Shown: positions 18,745 through 36,807 of the stretch, piece after piece
How positions within the stretch are numbered: position 1 is the first letter of the stretch
Layout: each line of letters starts with the position of its first letter
Assembly: GCA_002005505.1 (NCBI GenBank)
Contig: KV908461.1
Location: 160,503-224,502, forward strand
From: Botryococcus braunii
Taxonomy: Eukaryota > Chlorophyta > Trebouxiophyceae
Direction: 5' to 3'
DNA length: 64,000 nt
Position numbers and translations under genes: made by a program
Notes under the pieces: generated by a model
Database searches by the model: none
Seen by the model: only the letters and a program-made list of their open reading frames with translations
Told to the model about the DNA's origin: nothing

Positions 18745-19823
18745 CTGCATAAATTTTGTCTTGAGTACAGTTATTATCAAATGAAAAATGGCCACAGGAG
18801 GTTCGTAGTAAGGCCTCCATTGCATTTCCTCCCGGCGAGGTCCAAGGACATACCAACAGGGGGTTAATCGGCCAGGTTTGAATCCATAAAAACATTGTAA
18901 AGATGAACTTCAATCAAGCTAGTCGACGGTTATCAGTAGGTTTCTGAAGGCTGGGTTCACGCCGTGAACTTCACGGTACAAGGTCGTTCTAGCATCACCG
19001 GCTTGAATGTGTAAACCACAGATAGGACCTAACTTTCCGCCACTACCATCATCAAATTGGCTTGCATACGCCGGACTTGCCACTGCTGCTACTCTGTGTT
19101 ACCGGAGCTTCCGAGGACCGTCAAAGCGAAGCTGTCACAAACGAACGGGCAGACTGCGGCACGATTACCTTATCGCTGACAATCGTAACCCTCTTCCATC
19201 ACGTTATGTCGATTAACGTCACCCAACTTTTCCCTGGGGCGCTCATCCCATTCCAGAGGAGACGCCTCAGTGAGGGGCCCTAAGGCTTCTCTCATGAACC
19301 TCTTCTCTTTCACGTCCCCCGCTGCCGCTTCCCTTTCATTTTGCGCACTCTTCCTTTCTCTTCCTTTCGTTACCCACATCGTCCCCCACCCCTGGGGTTT
19401 TCTTGCCCCTCCCCCGCCCCTTGCCTTTTTTCCCCCACCCTCAGAGCTCCTCTGTCTACCTCCCTCCTTCGCACATATGTTATAAATTGGCGCTAATATA
19501 TCTTCCTACATGCGGCATAATATCTTTGAAGCCTCTTACCCGTATGCCAAAAAGCTTGATTACATTGATTTTGCATTGACATTATGATATCGGGAATACA
19601 GGGAAATCTACCTTTTGAACAAAATGTAGAGTGTATTCAACCTGTACCTTGGGTCGTTAATGTCAATTACAAAATCGTGGTGCAACAATAAGTAGAAAAC
19701 ACTGGGTGGGACTACATACAGGGGTACGTTTTTGGCATCATGACATTTGCAGGTATGGCTGACGACACAATTGCATACCAGGAGGAAGAAGAGTTGAAAG
19801 CCAATGCGAATGTGCATGCTATA

Positions 19824-19966
<143 letters not shown>

Positions 19967-20180
19967 GGGGGGGCGGGTGTGCCATTCCATAAATGTCAGA
20001 CTGACATAAAACTTGCTCCAATCTCTGCACTTCCTCCATGGAGCTGCACCTGTCCAGATGCAGCTTATTTGGACGCACGTTAGAATCGTATTGTGCACTT
20101 TTATCCACGAGAAACATGATCTGGATTTCCATCACGTGCCTACTGGAGCTTCTCATCTCATCAGTGTGTACTGGCTGGAC

Positions 20181-20333
<153 letters not shown>

Positions 20334-21438
20334 CATGACAGACACAAGCACGAGGGTTCAGATGTAAGTAAGTCCCACCCGCTGGCGAGCCGCTAACAAA
20401 CAAAGGCAGTAATGAATGATGACCAGCAGGAAGTGGTACTGCAAAACTGACAATAGACCTTTGTACAAGCAGTGGGTAGCCTTCTTTGTTGAAAGCAACA
20501 CCTCCAGTACACCAGCGAAAAATGTTTGTGTTATACGATACGGTACAAGACATCAGACCCAGTCTCACACTCTAATAAAGACCTACATATGCCTATTGCT
20601 GACATCCAACACACGGCACAATAACTAGTAAACGAATTTTGATTGGAACCTGATTCACGGGAGCACGTTCAGTAGAACAAGGCCATGCCTGCTTCAGTAC
20701 AATGGCACTGGAAACCTATTGGATTGGTCATCCCTCCAGAAGTCCATTTTATTCAGACGCTGTAAATTCCACACTCTTCTTGACGAAGTCCATTTAAGGA
20801 CAAACCCTCCAGACAATATGAAAGCATACAAAACAATATTCTTACGAAAACTGCAAGTACTCCAGAGTCCTGCGATCAAAGCCCACAGACCTAGCCCACT
20901 ACCCCTGAGATGTGACCCATGGCCATGCAGAAAACGGCTACTAATTTGTCATCAGTGCCTGATGCTGTATCTGCCAGACCTGCGAGCTGACACATTACTG
21001 CCCTTCTAAGATAGGTACTACATGAAGCACATATATCCCAGGAAATTAAACTACGGCACGATAATAATGCCATGCGGTTGAATCAATGAATACGACGATA
21101 TTGATTAACTCCCGCTTGTGTAAAACCAAGAACACAACTACTGATAATAATGCAGATTACAGATGCATCGTCTGCGGATCTAAGGGAAGAGAACGACGTT
21201 CTGCCGAGAGATCTTCCAGATCCCAGCTACTTATCTTCAACCAAAAGACATCGTTGACGTTAAGTTTCCCAGAAGCTAATAATAAGCAGCCACTCATCAC
21301 CCTGTCCAAGGTCAGGTAATGGACAGGACAAGTCACCATGTTCTTCATGAGCTAAATCAGTACAAGAATTATCTGACTTCAAAGGCAACCAGCCGACAAA
21401 CCCAGCCAATTCTCAGAGAACCCCACAACAGGAGGGGG

Positions 21439-21446
<8 letters not shown>

Positions 21447-21474
<28 letters not shown>

Positions 21475-21551
21475 AAAAAACAGACAAACAAACAAAACCC
21501 CCCCCCCCCCCCCCGCAAAAAAAAAACAAACAAACAACAGGACCCCCCCCC

Positions 21552-21585
<34 letters not shown>
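21447..21585. repeat. Poly-A, poly-C, poly-A, poly-C, (CA)n block
   Basis: A run of more than 20 A, an A/C-rich spacer, a long C run, AAAAAAAAAA, another C run and (CA)n. It is low-complexity sequence downstream of the P450 reductase stop codon. Confidence 0.9.
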
Positions 21586-21586
<1 letters not shown>

Positions 21587-21804
21587 GGTCGAACACAGAA
21601 ACGCAACCTCCTTCCCCCACACACACGTACAGGAATGTTTGTGTAAACAATAGCGCCAAGCATGAGGTAACACAGAAATCACATTAGTTGCTATAACAGC
21701 TACCCACACATAAGTCAACCTGTCTAACGAACGCCGACATGCAGGCTTCAGCTGCCCTCCTCAAAGTATCCTTGGCATGTGGCCAGAGGCCTCAGTCCCT
21801 CATA

Positions 21805-24800
21805 TTACCACACGTCCTTCTGGTAACGACCAGTTTCTCCCAGCCGCTTGACATGAGCCTCTGCATCTGCGGATGAGTAGTTGCAGGTTGTTTGTAGCAC
21901 ATTGGCCAGGGTTCGATGCACATCCTTGGCCATGTGTTTGGCATCTCCGCACACATAGAAGAATCCACCCTGTGCCCCATCATACCCAGTTTGTCAACCA
22001 ACATAGAGCCCCAGCAACCCACTTCTACATGAATGAAACTTCAAAGCCACAGAGGCAGGTTGGACATTAAATCATGGACAATGCCAACACTTCTCAGGTG
22101 CAAGATACAAAAGATACATACATTCATGATTGCAGAAATTGCAAGATTGTAATGCACTTCATCCCAGTCCTCCCCAAAATGAGAGACCGAGGCCGAGAGG
22201 TGAGGGCCTTCCCCCCCCGCGGGGGGGGGGGGGGGGGACGGGGGGACACAGCCCAAAAAAAGGAACCACTATCTCGGCATGCCATACCTGCTCATCTGAC
22301 AAGAGCTTGCCGACATCTGCAGTGCGCTTCTCTAAGTGGTGCTGCACATACTCCTTTGACGGCCCATCGCGAGAGAAAGCAACATGCAACTCTGTCAGAG
22401 CACCGCTGAGAAGATAGCTTTCGAGTTCCTCTTTGTAGATGTAATCATGCGAAGCTTTCCGGCACCCAAAGAAGAGAAACGCAGGCCCCAACTTGGCACC
22501 TAGCCGTTCCAAGCGCACACCAGTTATCAATCTTTGAATGCCAGAGAAACCAACAATGGTGCACTGGCACGAGACCTCACCCCGAACTTGGCCCACTGAA
22601 CCGATACACTATCTTTACAACAAATTGCCCAACGTTCATGACTGGAAAGTAAAGAGGTTCAAATGGCAGATGAGGTGCAGTGAGATATGACCGTAAGGCG
22701 ACAGGAACCTTGCCCAACATAAATTCTGCAGGAAGCGTACCAGCATCAATGAGTGCAGCCCGCTCCTGCAAAAATCCGCGAAAGGGAGCTAATCCTGTCC
22801 CAGGACCAACCATGACCACCGGTGTGGTGGTGTCTTTTGGCAAACGGAAGGTTGAACGCCGGACAAACACAGGGACGGGAGTTCCAACTGCAGCTCGCTT
22901 CAAGAAAAAGGATGCAACACCCTCATGCAGACGGCCGGTTGCCACTTTCTCATTGACAACCGCGCATGTGATATGCAAATGGCCCGGATTCTGCTTGGGT
23001 GATGATGAAATGGAATAGAAGCGTACTTGTAGTCGCGGCGCAATGCTGCCAAAAAATGCCCCTGCATCCCCAGTGCAACCATACATGGAGCTCTGCATAA
23101 ACCTCTTCCAAAAAGGAAGCCTGCTCTAACAAAGATTGTTTCACAGTGTATTCCAATGAAACCCAAATCATCATAATCACCTCATGTGCACATACTTTCC
23201 GAGTGGTTACGCCGACAGGTAGTAGGACATCATCTAGTTTGTAAACTACAATCTGACTAGGGTAGAATGAACACACAATCACCAGGCAACTCTTACCAAG
23301 GGGCGGTTTGACGTTTGGAAACTCCTCCATCAGTTCCAGCAAGCACTTGGAGGTACCGTGCCATTCTTTGTAGTTAGCCCCACCATTTCCAGTTAAAATA
23401 TCAAGCAATCTTTCTTTATCGTCGGACTCCGCAAAGGCTGCAAAGGCCGCCACAGACTGCTTGCTAATGGGGGAAAGAAGGTCCGCATGTCTGGCAAGTG
23501 CTGTCTTTAGTGTGATAGGCCCTGCATCATCCAAACCCCACCCTCAATGTCCTTATTCCATTACTTGAGGATTAACTGACACATGCTCATCTATAAGTTG
23601 AAACCCCATGCATCTTTCCTAAGCCAGGATCATCACAGATAACACCTACCTAATGGGAAGAAGAGCATTTAGGAGCATCATCGGGTTGATAGAGAACACC
23701 AAGGTCCAGCCAGGAGAATGCCAGATTAGCACCAGAACTGCAACTTGGTTATTCCTGGGCTAGCAAATGCATTTCAAAGTGATAAGCCTACAGAATACAG
23801 CAAGCAGAAAAGAAGCTAACTGACCACAGCAACTCCTCTTGGAACAACAACAGACGGTGCCATTACCTGCAAACGGGCTAGGAAGGTCACTTTCTCCACT
23901 TGGTTTTGTGAGCGAAAAAGCATAGTCAAGAGGCACGCCCAACAGCTCTGCAGCTCGTGCAACTGCCTCTGGCCCGTTCTCAGGAAGAACTCCCACATGG
24001 TCGCCAGCTTCATATGTAATGGCACTGCCGCGAATGTCCAACTCTACATGAATGCATGACCGGTCTGACTTTTCAGAATGCAGCTCACGCACAACATGAA
24101 CGGAAGCCAAGTAAGGCGTAGCTGCTGTAACGCCACTGCCTGACACAAGCTTGGTTTCGGGGCCAGAGGCTGGAACCACATCGTAAGCTTGAACTGCAGT
24201 CACTTCAGGAATGGCAGCCCCTTCAGTTGCCTGCGCCGCACACCATTTATTGTCAAACAAAACCACAGAACAGACGATAAAGTAGCATGAGTGTCAATGT
24301 CTGCCCTGTTGCCTCCTTGGAGCAACCACCCCCACCCCCACTCACCCACACACACAGGCAAGAGGGAACTGGCTAGCCCCCAGACAAAGGGACAGAGAGG
24401 AAAAGTGGGAGGAAGATAGCGTATACGCAATCATAAATAATAGCAAGCACATACTCCAGTACAGGTCTTCAAACTATTTCCAACCGACGTGTAAGTAGTG
24501 ACAACTTTAAGAACCTCAGCTAGTGCAGCTTAAGTAGAAGCACTACCTCTCCTTTGGCGAACAAGCCCTCAGATGCATCTAATGCTGTCATCAGCTCCTC
24601 ACGCCATTTGTCGAAGTCTGCTTCAATATCTTCATCATCATCACCATCACCCCGTCGGACTATCGGTTCAGCACCGAGGGCAATCATGGCTTTTTGCATT
24701 CTCTTACCCACCATGCAGAAGTGTTCATACTGCTTATTGCCCAGACCGAAAATACCAAATGTGACCCCCTGCACACCCAAGGTGACACAGCAGAAAGCCC

Positions 24801-25486
24801 AGTCAAGCCCCAGCATTAGGGTGCGACCTCAGGAAAAGCACGCTCAAGGATGTTTGAGCCATGGAAGGAGAGCACACTATTACACACCTTCAGAAATTGC
24901 TCTCCACCCCCACGTTCGGCCTCAGCGGCTGCTTTCAACAGCCAGCCGTAAAAGTCTGCAGCATTGTCTGTTGGCTCACCATCACCATATGTTGCAACCA
25001 TGAAAAAAACGAGTTTCTCATCTGCAAGGTTGTCTGGTCCGCTGTATTCTTCCATGTCTGCAAAAACCATAAGGTTGTAGGTACAGCACATTTAGCCTCA
25101 ATTATACCTCCCTAGCTACCCAACCTCTAACCTCTCTGACATAAAAATATGCTCTGTGGTCACTTACCAACAACAGAAATAGCATTGCCTTTTCCATAGC
25201 GTGCTTGCAAATCGGATTTCAATTGTTTGGAGAATCGCTCAGCCGTTCCCGTTTGAGTTCCAAACAAAATGGCGATTTTCGGTTTTCCAGCATCTTCGTC
25301 TTCGTCTACAGCTGTTGCTGAATGGTTGACGTTCCCCTTTCTACCTTTGAGGTAGTCAAGGAGGGAAGGCCGTCTTATGATAACAAAACCAGCCACCAAA
25401 ACCACGAGCAACAAAGCCCCAACAATACCAGCCAAGAGCGGATTATCCAGCAAACCGGCGCCGACTTCGGCTGCCCCCCCACTCAT
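21805..25486 (-). CDS. CPR: NADPH-cytochrome P450 reductase, complete, eight exons
   Basis: This enzyme passes electrons from NADPH through FAD and FMN to P450 enzymes and other haem proteins on the cytosolic face of the ER. Exons on the - strand: 25486-25168, 25057-24888, 24768-24547, 24230-23867, 23521-23297, 23061-22741, 22499-22288 and 21969-21805. All junctions are gt-ag and the phases join throughout, giving 665 residues, close to the family norm of about 690. Order: N-terminal ER anchor (PLLAGIVGALLLVVLVAGFV); FMN domain (FGTQTGTAE, VATYGDGEPTDNA, FGIFGLGNKQYEHF); connecting and FAD domain (YEAGDHVGVLPEN, RFYSISSSP, GVASFFL); NADPH domain (VGPGTGLAPFRGFLQER, LFFGCRKASHDYIY, YVCGDAKHMAKDVHRTL). 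It ends in the conserved GRYQKDVW, whose Trp stacks on FAD. The start at 25486 gives a normal anchor length. No defect was seen. Confidence 0.96.
22205..22256. repeat. Poly-C/poly-G inverted run in a P450 reductase intron
   Basis: Eight C, then GC, then 17 G, ACGGGGGG. It can fold as a C/G hairpin. It lies in the intron between the last two P450 reductase exons. Confidence 0.8.
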
Positions 25487-26796
25487 GGGGTTCGACTTCT
25501 AGGAGTTGCCGAGTGTCTGTAAGGGGAACTGCGGATGTCCAAGGCGCTAATAAGGTCCCGCCACTTCTACACTACAAGCTAATTGATGACAATAGTTCTT
25601 TGTTAACACAGCTATAACAGATCACGAAATGCGGGCCTCAGCGAACGATGACAAACAGTACTGAGTGGGGTTACGTTGCCGTGGCCACGGCAACCCTTCG
25701 TCAATCAAATGTCGTTTCTTACCCGCCGGTAAGCAACACGTGTATTTACAAGAAAGTCTTCTGAAGGCTACCCCGAGGACAAGAATTGCCTGGATACGCT
25801 GCTGCAAACCCTGGTGCAATGTAGACTCCAAAGCGCAGCGGAGCGCTGCAACTCGCAGCGGTCACTCGCTTGGTGGCTGTGACCGCGTGGCAGAACATGG
25901 TAACGTGCCGACCGCTCCAGACCTTCTCCCTAATGGTGATCACCGTCCGAGCTTTACGGTAAGGGGTTCCGACGGGATCGCCTGCGCTGAAAGACAGGTA
26001 TGCATTGGTTGGAATGCACCAATCTGGAGTCGTAGTAAATGTCGAGACAATGTCTTCTCTGCAGCATTACTTGGCCGATCTGGGTTGATCAACTTATTCC
26101 CTGGCAGTATTAAAGTCTACTTCACACATATCCACGTTTTCCTATTCTTTGATGACCAGTAACTTTGATGCATTCATCCTTGAGTCGATACGCGTACTTC
26201 CGTGTGGGCGTCGTTGCGAGAGCTACGAAGAACGATCTCCGTTGAGCAGAACCGGAAGTTTGCTCGCGGCAGAGCATGGCATCTGCTTATGGCTTTTTTG
26301 GACTTCGTCAGAGGATGGCCTTGTCTACCGATTCTTGTGAAGCGTAGCCATGCATTCTCTAGGCTGTTGTATTTGCGGGGCTGGCACCACCATTGCTTTC
26401 AATCCAAATGATGGGATCATACCTGATCCAATGTGCAGCAATCATGTATCGTGATTGGTATAATGTACTTTTAGGGGACGGAGATCCAAATTTTTTTGCG
26501 GCCCATAATTTGTCTAAGAAGATCAGCAGCGCATATGGTTATTAGCTTTTTCAGGATGTGTTTCAAGCATGCTCAGAAGACAAAAAGATTGAAGTCATTG
26601 GACCTCTTGCAACAAAGGAACGCCCGTGAACGGATGTTCAGTTTGAGTTGGTTACTTCAAGTGGGCCCGGATATGTGTTCGTAGCCATCCTGTGGATTGC
26701 ACTCTATTTACAAACAGAGATGAGCCAGGTATTTTAGGATTCATTCAGCCTTGCCGGTAACCATATGACAGTGTATTTAGCTTGCTTTGCATAGTA
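25487..26796. other. Upstream region of P450 reductase
   Basis: About 1.3 kb between the P450 reductase start (- strand) and the DRC9 stop (- strand). It should hold the reductase promoter and the DRC9 3' untranslated region. Open frames are short and unconvincing, and no clear TATA or other motif was identified. Confidence 0.5.
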
Positions 26797-31156
<4,360 letters not shown>

Positions 31157-32413
31157 CTCCTCCGACACGCCGGCCACCGCCCGCCTTACAGAGGCACGAC
31201 TCCAGGCCCTCGGGTGAATATTCAGGAGAGAGCACGATGGAGGATTTATGCAGTAATGTTTAGTATTTACACTCCCCGCCCCTCGTCTGCCCGGTTCGCG
31301 TAACAGAGAAGCACGCTAGGATTAACCTAGGTGAATGGAAAAACAAACTGAAGAAACGGTGACAGTAGCGAACGAATGCGAGATGGAAGCTTTTCAAGAC
31401 GCCTGGCATGTGGCATAAAGACCTGTGGCCGGACATTCTTGAGGCCGAGTGGAGCGGTTGGAAACGGTTGGACTGAACCTCGGACAAACTTGCCTGTACC
31501 TGCATGAGTACGGTGCTACCCACAACGTTCAGGACGGTGGTTGAACTTCAACCCTTGAAGTGTGGGCCACACCAGATATCAATAAAGTTCTTAACGAGGC
31601 ATACACACACATAAACAGTTGTTGTTTTATTGTATATACAACCCGCTTGGCAGACTCTCTCCACAGGTGAATGTCATGTATATAGAGTCTCGCTCTAACA
31701 TCTCCACAGTAACAATCAATAATCTTGCCCCATGAATGTCGAGACACTGCGGGAATCCAACCTTGGCATCACAAATTTAGGGCTTCTGGTCTTTGTAATG
31801 GTTGCTTTGGGGTTTCCAGAAGGGTGTTCTTGACCCTTAAGTGGGTAATTCAACAATTTCTAAATGTTCAACATTGACTGCTTAATTAATCTAAGTGGGG
31901 GTAGAGCCCTCGTGCCAAGCGCCTAGCAGGATGGGGTGAAGAGATTACGAATGCGGGCACGGGCGGGGAAGCGGGGTCAAGGAAAGGTGTTGCTGGCGAT
32001 ATGGTCCCTCACGTGAAAAACATTTGCTTGCTTCCACGATAAACCTTTGTGGCACTGCCACAGGTCGGAGGATTGCCCAGACTAAAGTTGCCGCAATCAC
32101 TCACCAGATACGCAGGCACTGGCGAAAGAATAATTTCCCAACTCCATGACATGTCACATGACTCCCACCCACTTGTCCCACCTTAACATCAGCGAACTAC
32201 AACACTCAATCTTGAATGAAGAGTGAAGCCTATCACTACAACCCACTGCCCACTTGCTACCTCCACCCCACATGGCCCCAGCTGCCCATGAAGCAATCAC
32301 GCTCAACTGCAGGGGAATACGCAAAAGATGGCCACACCACATGCCCAAACGTTACATTCTCCCTCTCCTACTTTTTCACGTTCTCCAGCCCCCCACCCCA
32401 TGTTCTCTCTGTC
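31157..32413. other. Upstream region of DRC9
   Basis: About 1.25 kb without a recognised gene. It should hold the DRC9 promoter on the - strand. Several TATATA-like stretches exist (for example 31631-31640 and 31678-31684), but none can be assigned. Confidence 0.4.
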
Positions 32414-33100
<687 letters not shown>

Positions 33101-33113
33101 TATACGCCGGTGG

Positions 33114-33705
33114 ACAAGTGAACATGTGAGTAAACATTGTGCGGGGTGTCAACGATGCTGTCCAACCCTTAAACATGGTCTCACGGGGTGCCCAACATTT
33201 TTATTCCAAGGTCGTTAAAAGTGGTGTCATGACTCTGTACTGTCAATAAGTTTCTCAGCCATATGAGGTTTTTTTAACAACATTTCTTATGATTCTGAGG
33301 ATTCAACATACATCTCATTTGCGAAGGAATGGCAGCAACAAGGTTTGGATTGGAGTAACCCGGGTACCTCTGTACCTAGTAGGAAATTGCGCTCTGGGTC
33401 TTAGGGTAATTTTCAAGATTGGTTGATATTAGGCGACGGGTTATCTTGTCCTTATCAAATTCCACATAATATAGTTGTGACGGCCCTCAGGCCTGATGCT
33501 TTTATGTACTCTGCCTTGGCTAAGAAGTGTATATTGATTGAGTTGACGGTTCCCTTTGAAGGCAGGGCATTGGTAGCTGTTGGAGGTAAGGCCAAGAAGT
33601 ACTTTGAGCTACAAAAACATATCATCTCTGCTGGTTATGAGTGTGTGCTCTACAGGGTTGAGATAGGTTGTCGTGGAAACTATGCGGCTTCGTTGCATCG
33701 TTGTC
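33114..33705 (+). pseudogene. Decayed C-terminal tail of a reverse-transcriptase element
   Basis: At 33135-33220 a frame reads [19 protein letters not shown] and then FQGR, a Cys/His knuckle like those after the reverse transcriptase in some non-LTR-type elements. After a frame change comes CHDSVLSISFSAI. From 33423 an open frame reads IPHNIVVTALRPDAF, ILIELTVPFE, KKYFELQKHIISAGY and VEIGCRGNY. The spacing RPD...ELT...K-Y recalls a PD-(D/E)XK nuclease core, and I have seen this type of tail in reverse-transcriptase proteins of cnidarians and algae. No polymerase domain is present. The fragment is bounded by the microsatellite on the left and cut by the LTR of E1 on the right, where the stop TAA (33708-33710) lies inside the LTR. 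The identification is from memory. Confidence 0.45.
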
Positions 33706-33875
33706 TGTAATGATCTAGGAAATTCACGAAGACAAAGGCTAGATGCAAGATCTAAGACAAAGGCTCGTGTGAGAATGACCTCACACAGGTGCATACCGAG
33801 TCGTATGCACCCTCGTGGTTGAAGACCACGTGAGACCCGTATCCGACGGGTGGACGTATCCGGAAGTACGTTACA
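33706..33875 (-). repeat. E1 3' LTR
   Basis: On the + strand it runs from TGTAATGATC to AAGTACGTTACA (TG...CA ends). The inner side borders a C-rich stretch (tttctccccctc), which is the polypurine tract on the element's strand. It shares the stretch TGTGTGAGGTCATTCTCACACGA-like (opposite strand) with the E8 LTR. The outer border is inferred. Confidence 0.7.
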
Positions 33876-34267
33876 TTTCTCCCCCTCTTAGCTAGCCGAG
33901 CTCCTGGGAGGCTAACAAAGGGTGAGTGTGGAAGGCTCACTGTAACACATCCACAAGATGGTGAGCTGATGAGCGACGACCCGAAGACACCAAGCCCGAG
34001 GACTTGGGTTCGAACTTGCCTTGGGTGTACTGAGTAATAAGCCCGCAGTGAACGGGGTAACGCCGGCCACAGGCCAAACGCCACTGATTCGAAGAGCTAA
34101 GTCACTACAGCGGTAAGACACAGCTTATGCTGGGACCCGAGGGAGTGGGCGTAGGAAGGCTAGCACTTGACCTGCAAGTCGGAAGGATACTCGGTGCACT
34201 CGAGTATGCGGCTAAATAACCACGACCCTCCCGCAGGCGCGGGGGCTCAAGGCCGCTGGTGAACCTC

Positions 34268-35794
34268 CTATGTCGGTGCGTTGCGACCGACTGTGTCCCA
34301 GTACCTCTTGAGCACTTCAGGAGCATTGGTCAAATTCCCTTGTGGTTCCCAAGTATTGTGTTCCGGAGAGTGACCTGTCCACTGGACGAGGTACTCGTAC
34401 TTGGCGGGATTTCGAGAATTGACACGACGGTGGGCTACGATGGAGTCCACCTCGTATTCCTCTTCTCCAAGGAGAAGTTCCGCTGGAGGCGGTGGTTGAA
34501 CTGATCCATCCCTACGGTAGGGTTCCAACTTGGATACATGAAAGACATCATGTATTCTCCAGCGTGCAGGCAGAACTAGCTCATAAGCTTGTTTGCCAAT
34601 GCGCTTGTGGACTTGGAATGGACCTACCCAGCGAGGGAGGAGTTTTGGAGTGCCTTGCTTAAAATGTAGGTCCTTGGAGGACAGAAGGACCCAATCCCCT
34701 GGTGAGAACTGGAGATCCCTACGTTTTGTGTTGGCTGCCTGTGCCTGTCGGTTGGTGGCTACTCGGTGTACCATCCGAGCTTCATTGATCAAACGCTGCA
34801 TGCGCTGAACGAAGCCGGCTGCGCTCGGAACCCGTAGGTTGGGTAGGAGCGTGGCTGGGAGGTATGGATGATGCCCGTAGTTGAGCATGAATGGAGTAGT
34901 TCCTGTGCTTTCATGGTCTGCGTTGTTGATAGCAAACTCGGCGCAGGACAACTTGGTGTCCCAGTCAGTTTGGCTGGACGACACGTACATGCGTAGCATG
35001 TCTTCCAGTACCCGGTTGGTCCTTTCTGTCTGACCATCCGTTTGAGGGTGGTAGGCAGTGGACATGGCCTGTTTGGTACCGAGTATCTCGCACAAAGCCT
35101 TGGTGAAGTGGCTGGTGAAGAGTGGATCTCTGTCAGACACTATCACTTGGGGAACCCCATGCAACTTCCATACGTTGTCAACGTACAGGCGTGCCGTTTG
35201 CTCCGCTGTCGCTCGCGACGTGGTTGGCACCAGATGGACCATCTTGGAGAGTTTGTCCACGATGACGAAGATGGCATCGTGGCCGCGCTCTGTGGACGGT
35301 AGTTGCGTGATGAAGTCCATCGTGACTGTATGCCAAGGAGCCAAGGGTAAGCCCAGAGGTTGCAGGAGACCAGCTGGTTTGAGGTTCCTGGCTTTGTTCT
35401 TTTGGCACAGATGGCATGTGGTGACATACCTCTCCACTTCCTGAGTCATAGAAGGCCACCAGTAATGGCGGGTTATGAGCTTCAGGGTCTTCCGAACACC
35501 TTGGTGTCCAGCGTAAGGGCTGTCATGCATTTCCTTAAGGAGAAGGGTTCGCAACCCAAATGCATCGGGTACGGCAACTTTGCCGTCGTGTAGGAAGAGA
35601 CCCTCGTGTGAGAGGAGACCCTTCAAGTTGTCAGCATCCTGGAACCACGGGTCCACAGAATAACCTTGCACGAACTTGTCTTTCCATGACAGGCTCGTGG
35701 GCTCTCCCCCCCCTGAAGTCACACCGGAACGGAGGACGGCAGATAGGGATGGACTCGGTAGACAGGGAGAGTCAGGGGGTGCTAAGACCCCAGA
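34268..35794 (-). CDS. E1 pol, integrase and chromodomain part
   Basis: The frame runs from the E2 junction to a stop at 34268. Integrase: zinc-binding block HQGVRKTLKLITRHYWWPSM followed by CHLCQK; catalytic core with MDFITQLPS (first Asp), VSDRDPLFTSH (second Asp) and YHPQTDGQTERTNRVLEDM (Glu). Then the GPFQVHKRIG block and a C-terminal chromodomain (YEVDSIVAHRRVNSRNP, YEYLVQWTGHSPEHNTWEP). The chromodomain marks the chromovirus branch of Ty3/gypsy. No stop or frameshift was found in this part. Confidence 0.95.
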   Translation of the reverse strand, partial: SGVLAPPDSPCLPSPSLSAVLRSGVTSGGGEPTSLSWKDKFVQGYSVDPWFQDADNLKGLLSHEGLFLHDGKVAVPDAFGLRTLLLKEMHDSPYAGHQGVRKTLKLITRHYWWPSMTQEVERYVTTCHLCQKNKARNLKPAGLLQPLGLPLAPWHTVTMDFITQLPSTERGHDAIFVIVDKLSKMVHLVPTTSRATAEQTARLYVDNVWKLHGVPQVIVSDRDPLFTSHFTKALCEILGTKQAMSTAYHPQTDGQTERTNRVLEDMLRMYVSSSQTDWDTKLSCAEFAINNADHESTGTTPFMLNYGHHPYLPATLLPNLRVPSAAGFVQRMQRLINEARMVHRVATNRQAQAANTKRRDLQFSPGDWVLLSSKDLHFKQGTPKLLPRWVGPFQVHKRIGKQAYELVLPARWRIHDVFHVSKLEPYRRDGSVQPPPPAELLLGEEEYEVDSIVAHRRVNSRNPAKYEYLVQWTGHSPEHNTWEPQGNLTNAPEVLKRYWDTVGRNAPT

Positions 35795-36283
35795 TGAAAC
35801 AAAGGGAGACGTGTATGCAAGTTTAATAATAAGAGATACTAGGGTTTAAGGAAGGGGTGACACCGCGAGACAGTAAACGTGACGCCGATTCCTCTTACAA
35901 TACGCAGCTCCTCCTCACGCAGGCGATTCCGAGTCTCCAATAAACAATATGGCCAACGCCAATACAATATAATATGCAACAGATATATCCAGACCCCAAA
36001 GATAAGTGTGTCTCTCGAAGTGTGAGTCCAACTTGTGGTGAACCCGGCTACATCGCCCTTCTATGTGATGCTCTCGCGAGCACCACGAGAAGGATGACGA
36101 GAGGGCATCCTTTTGGACATTTCATGAACATCCTATATTGTGAAGCTTCTCGTAGTACGACGTGCGTGAAGACACATGCGCACACATGCAGGCGTGCACG
36201 TAATTCGAAATACCTGCACATAATTCGAAAGGCGAGCCGCATGAGGTACGCAGACGCGGCACCGCACGCGTCACCTCACTACA
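35795..36283 (-). repeat. E2 3' LTR
   Basis: 489 bp. It contains a 64-codon frame that recurs in every copy of this LTR (E2 twice, E3 once). It also contains two TTTCGAATTAyGTGCA motifs in tandem (opposite strand), possibly regulatory. Confidence 0.95.
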
Positions 36284-36807
36284 TACTCCCCCCCCTATTC
36301 CTGTGCGTCCCCGCGCAGAAGGCAGAGCGCAACAAAACAACAAAAGACCTTCCAACATGCGGAGACTCAGAACACTACCTACGGGCAACCCGCCTCCCGT
36401 GTTGCCAGACCCCAGCCGATCGCTGCGTATCGGGGTCCCCACCATATAGAAATAAGAATAAGTATCATTCATGACAAACATGACAAACGACGAAACGGAG
36501 GAAACAGCTAAGTCCACGTAGAGCCAAAAGTCCATAAGTTCGTAAGTCGAGAAGTCCACAAGTCCATAAGGCAAAGTTCAAGTGAGGTTCAAACCAAGTT
36601 CGAGTCCAAAGTTCTAGAGTCCAAAGTTCCGTGTCCAGTGGCAATGAAGTGAGGCGGCCATGTCGAGCCTAATGTGCACAATGATCTATCCAGGTAAGGG
36701 ACCCATGGTCCACCCTACCGGGTAAGGCAGCCTTACCCTAGCCTATCCACAGTCCATATGGCCATACAGAGAGACCCCTCCAAGGAGGGCCAACCGGTCG
36801 ACGGGGC

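Noticed and set aside
21413..21718. Phe-rich frames on the - strand near the P450 reductase 3' end
   Set aside because: They arise from poly-A, poly-C and CA tracts.
25665..26162. 165-codon frame on the + strand upstream of P450 reductase
   Set aside because: No splice context, no motif and unnatural composition; it overlaps the expected promoter of the reductase.
36048..36242. A 64-codon frame that recurs at 42020-42214 and 43109-43303
   Set aside because: It lies inside the 489-bp LTR and recurs only because the LTR does; no protein features.
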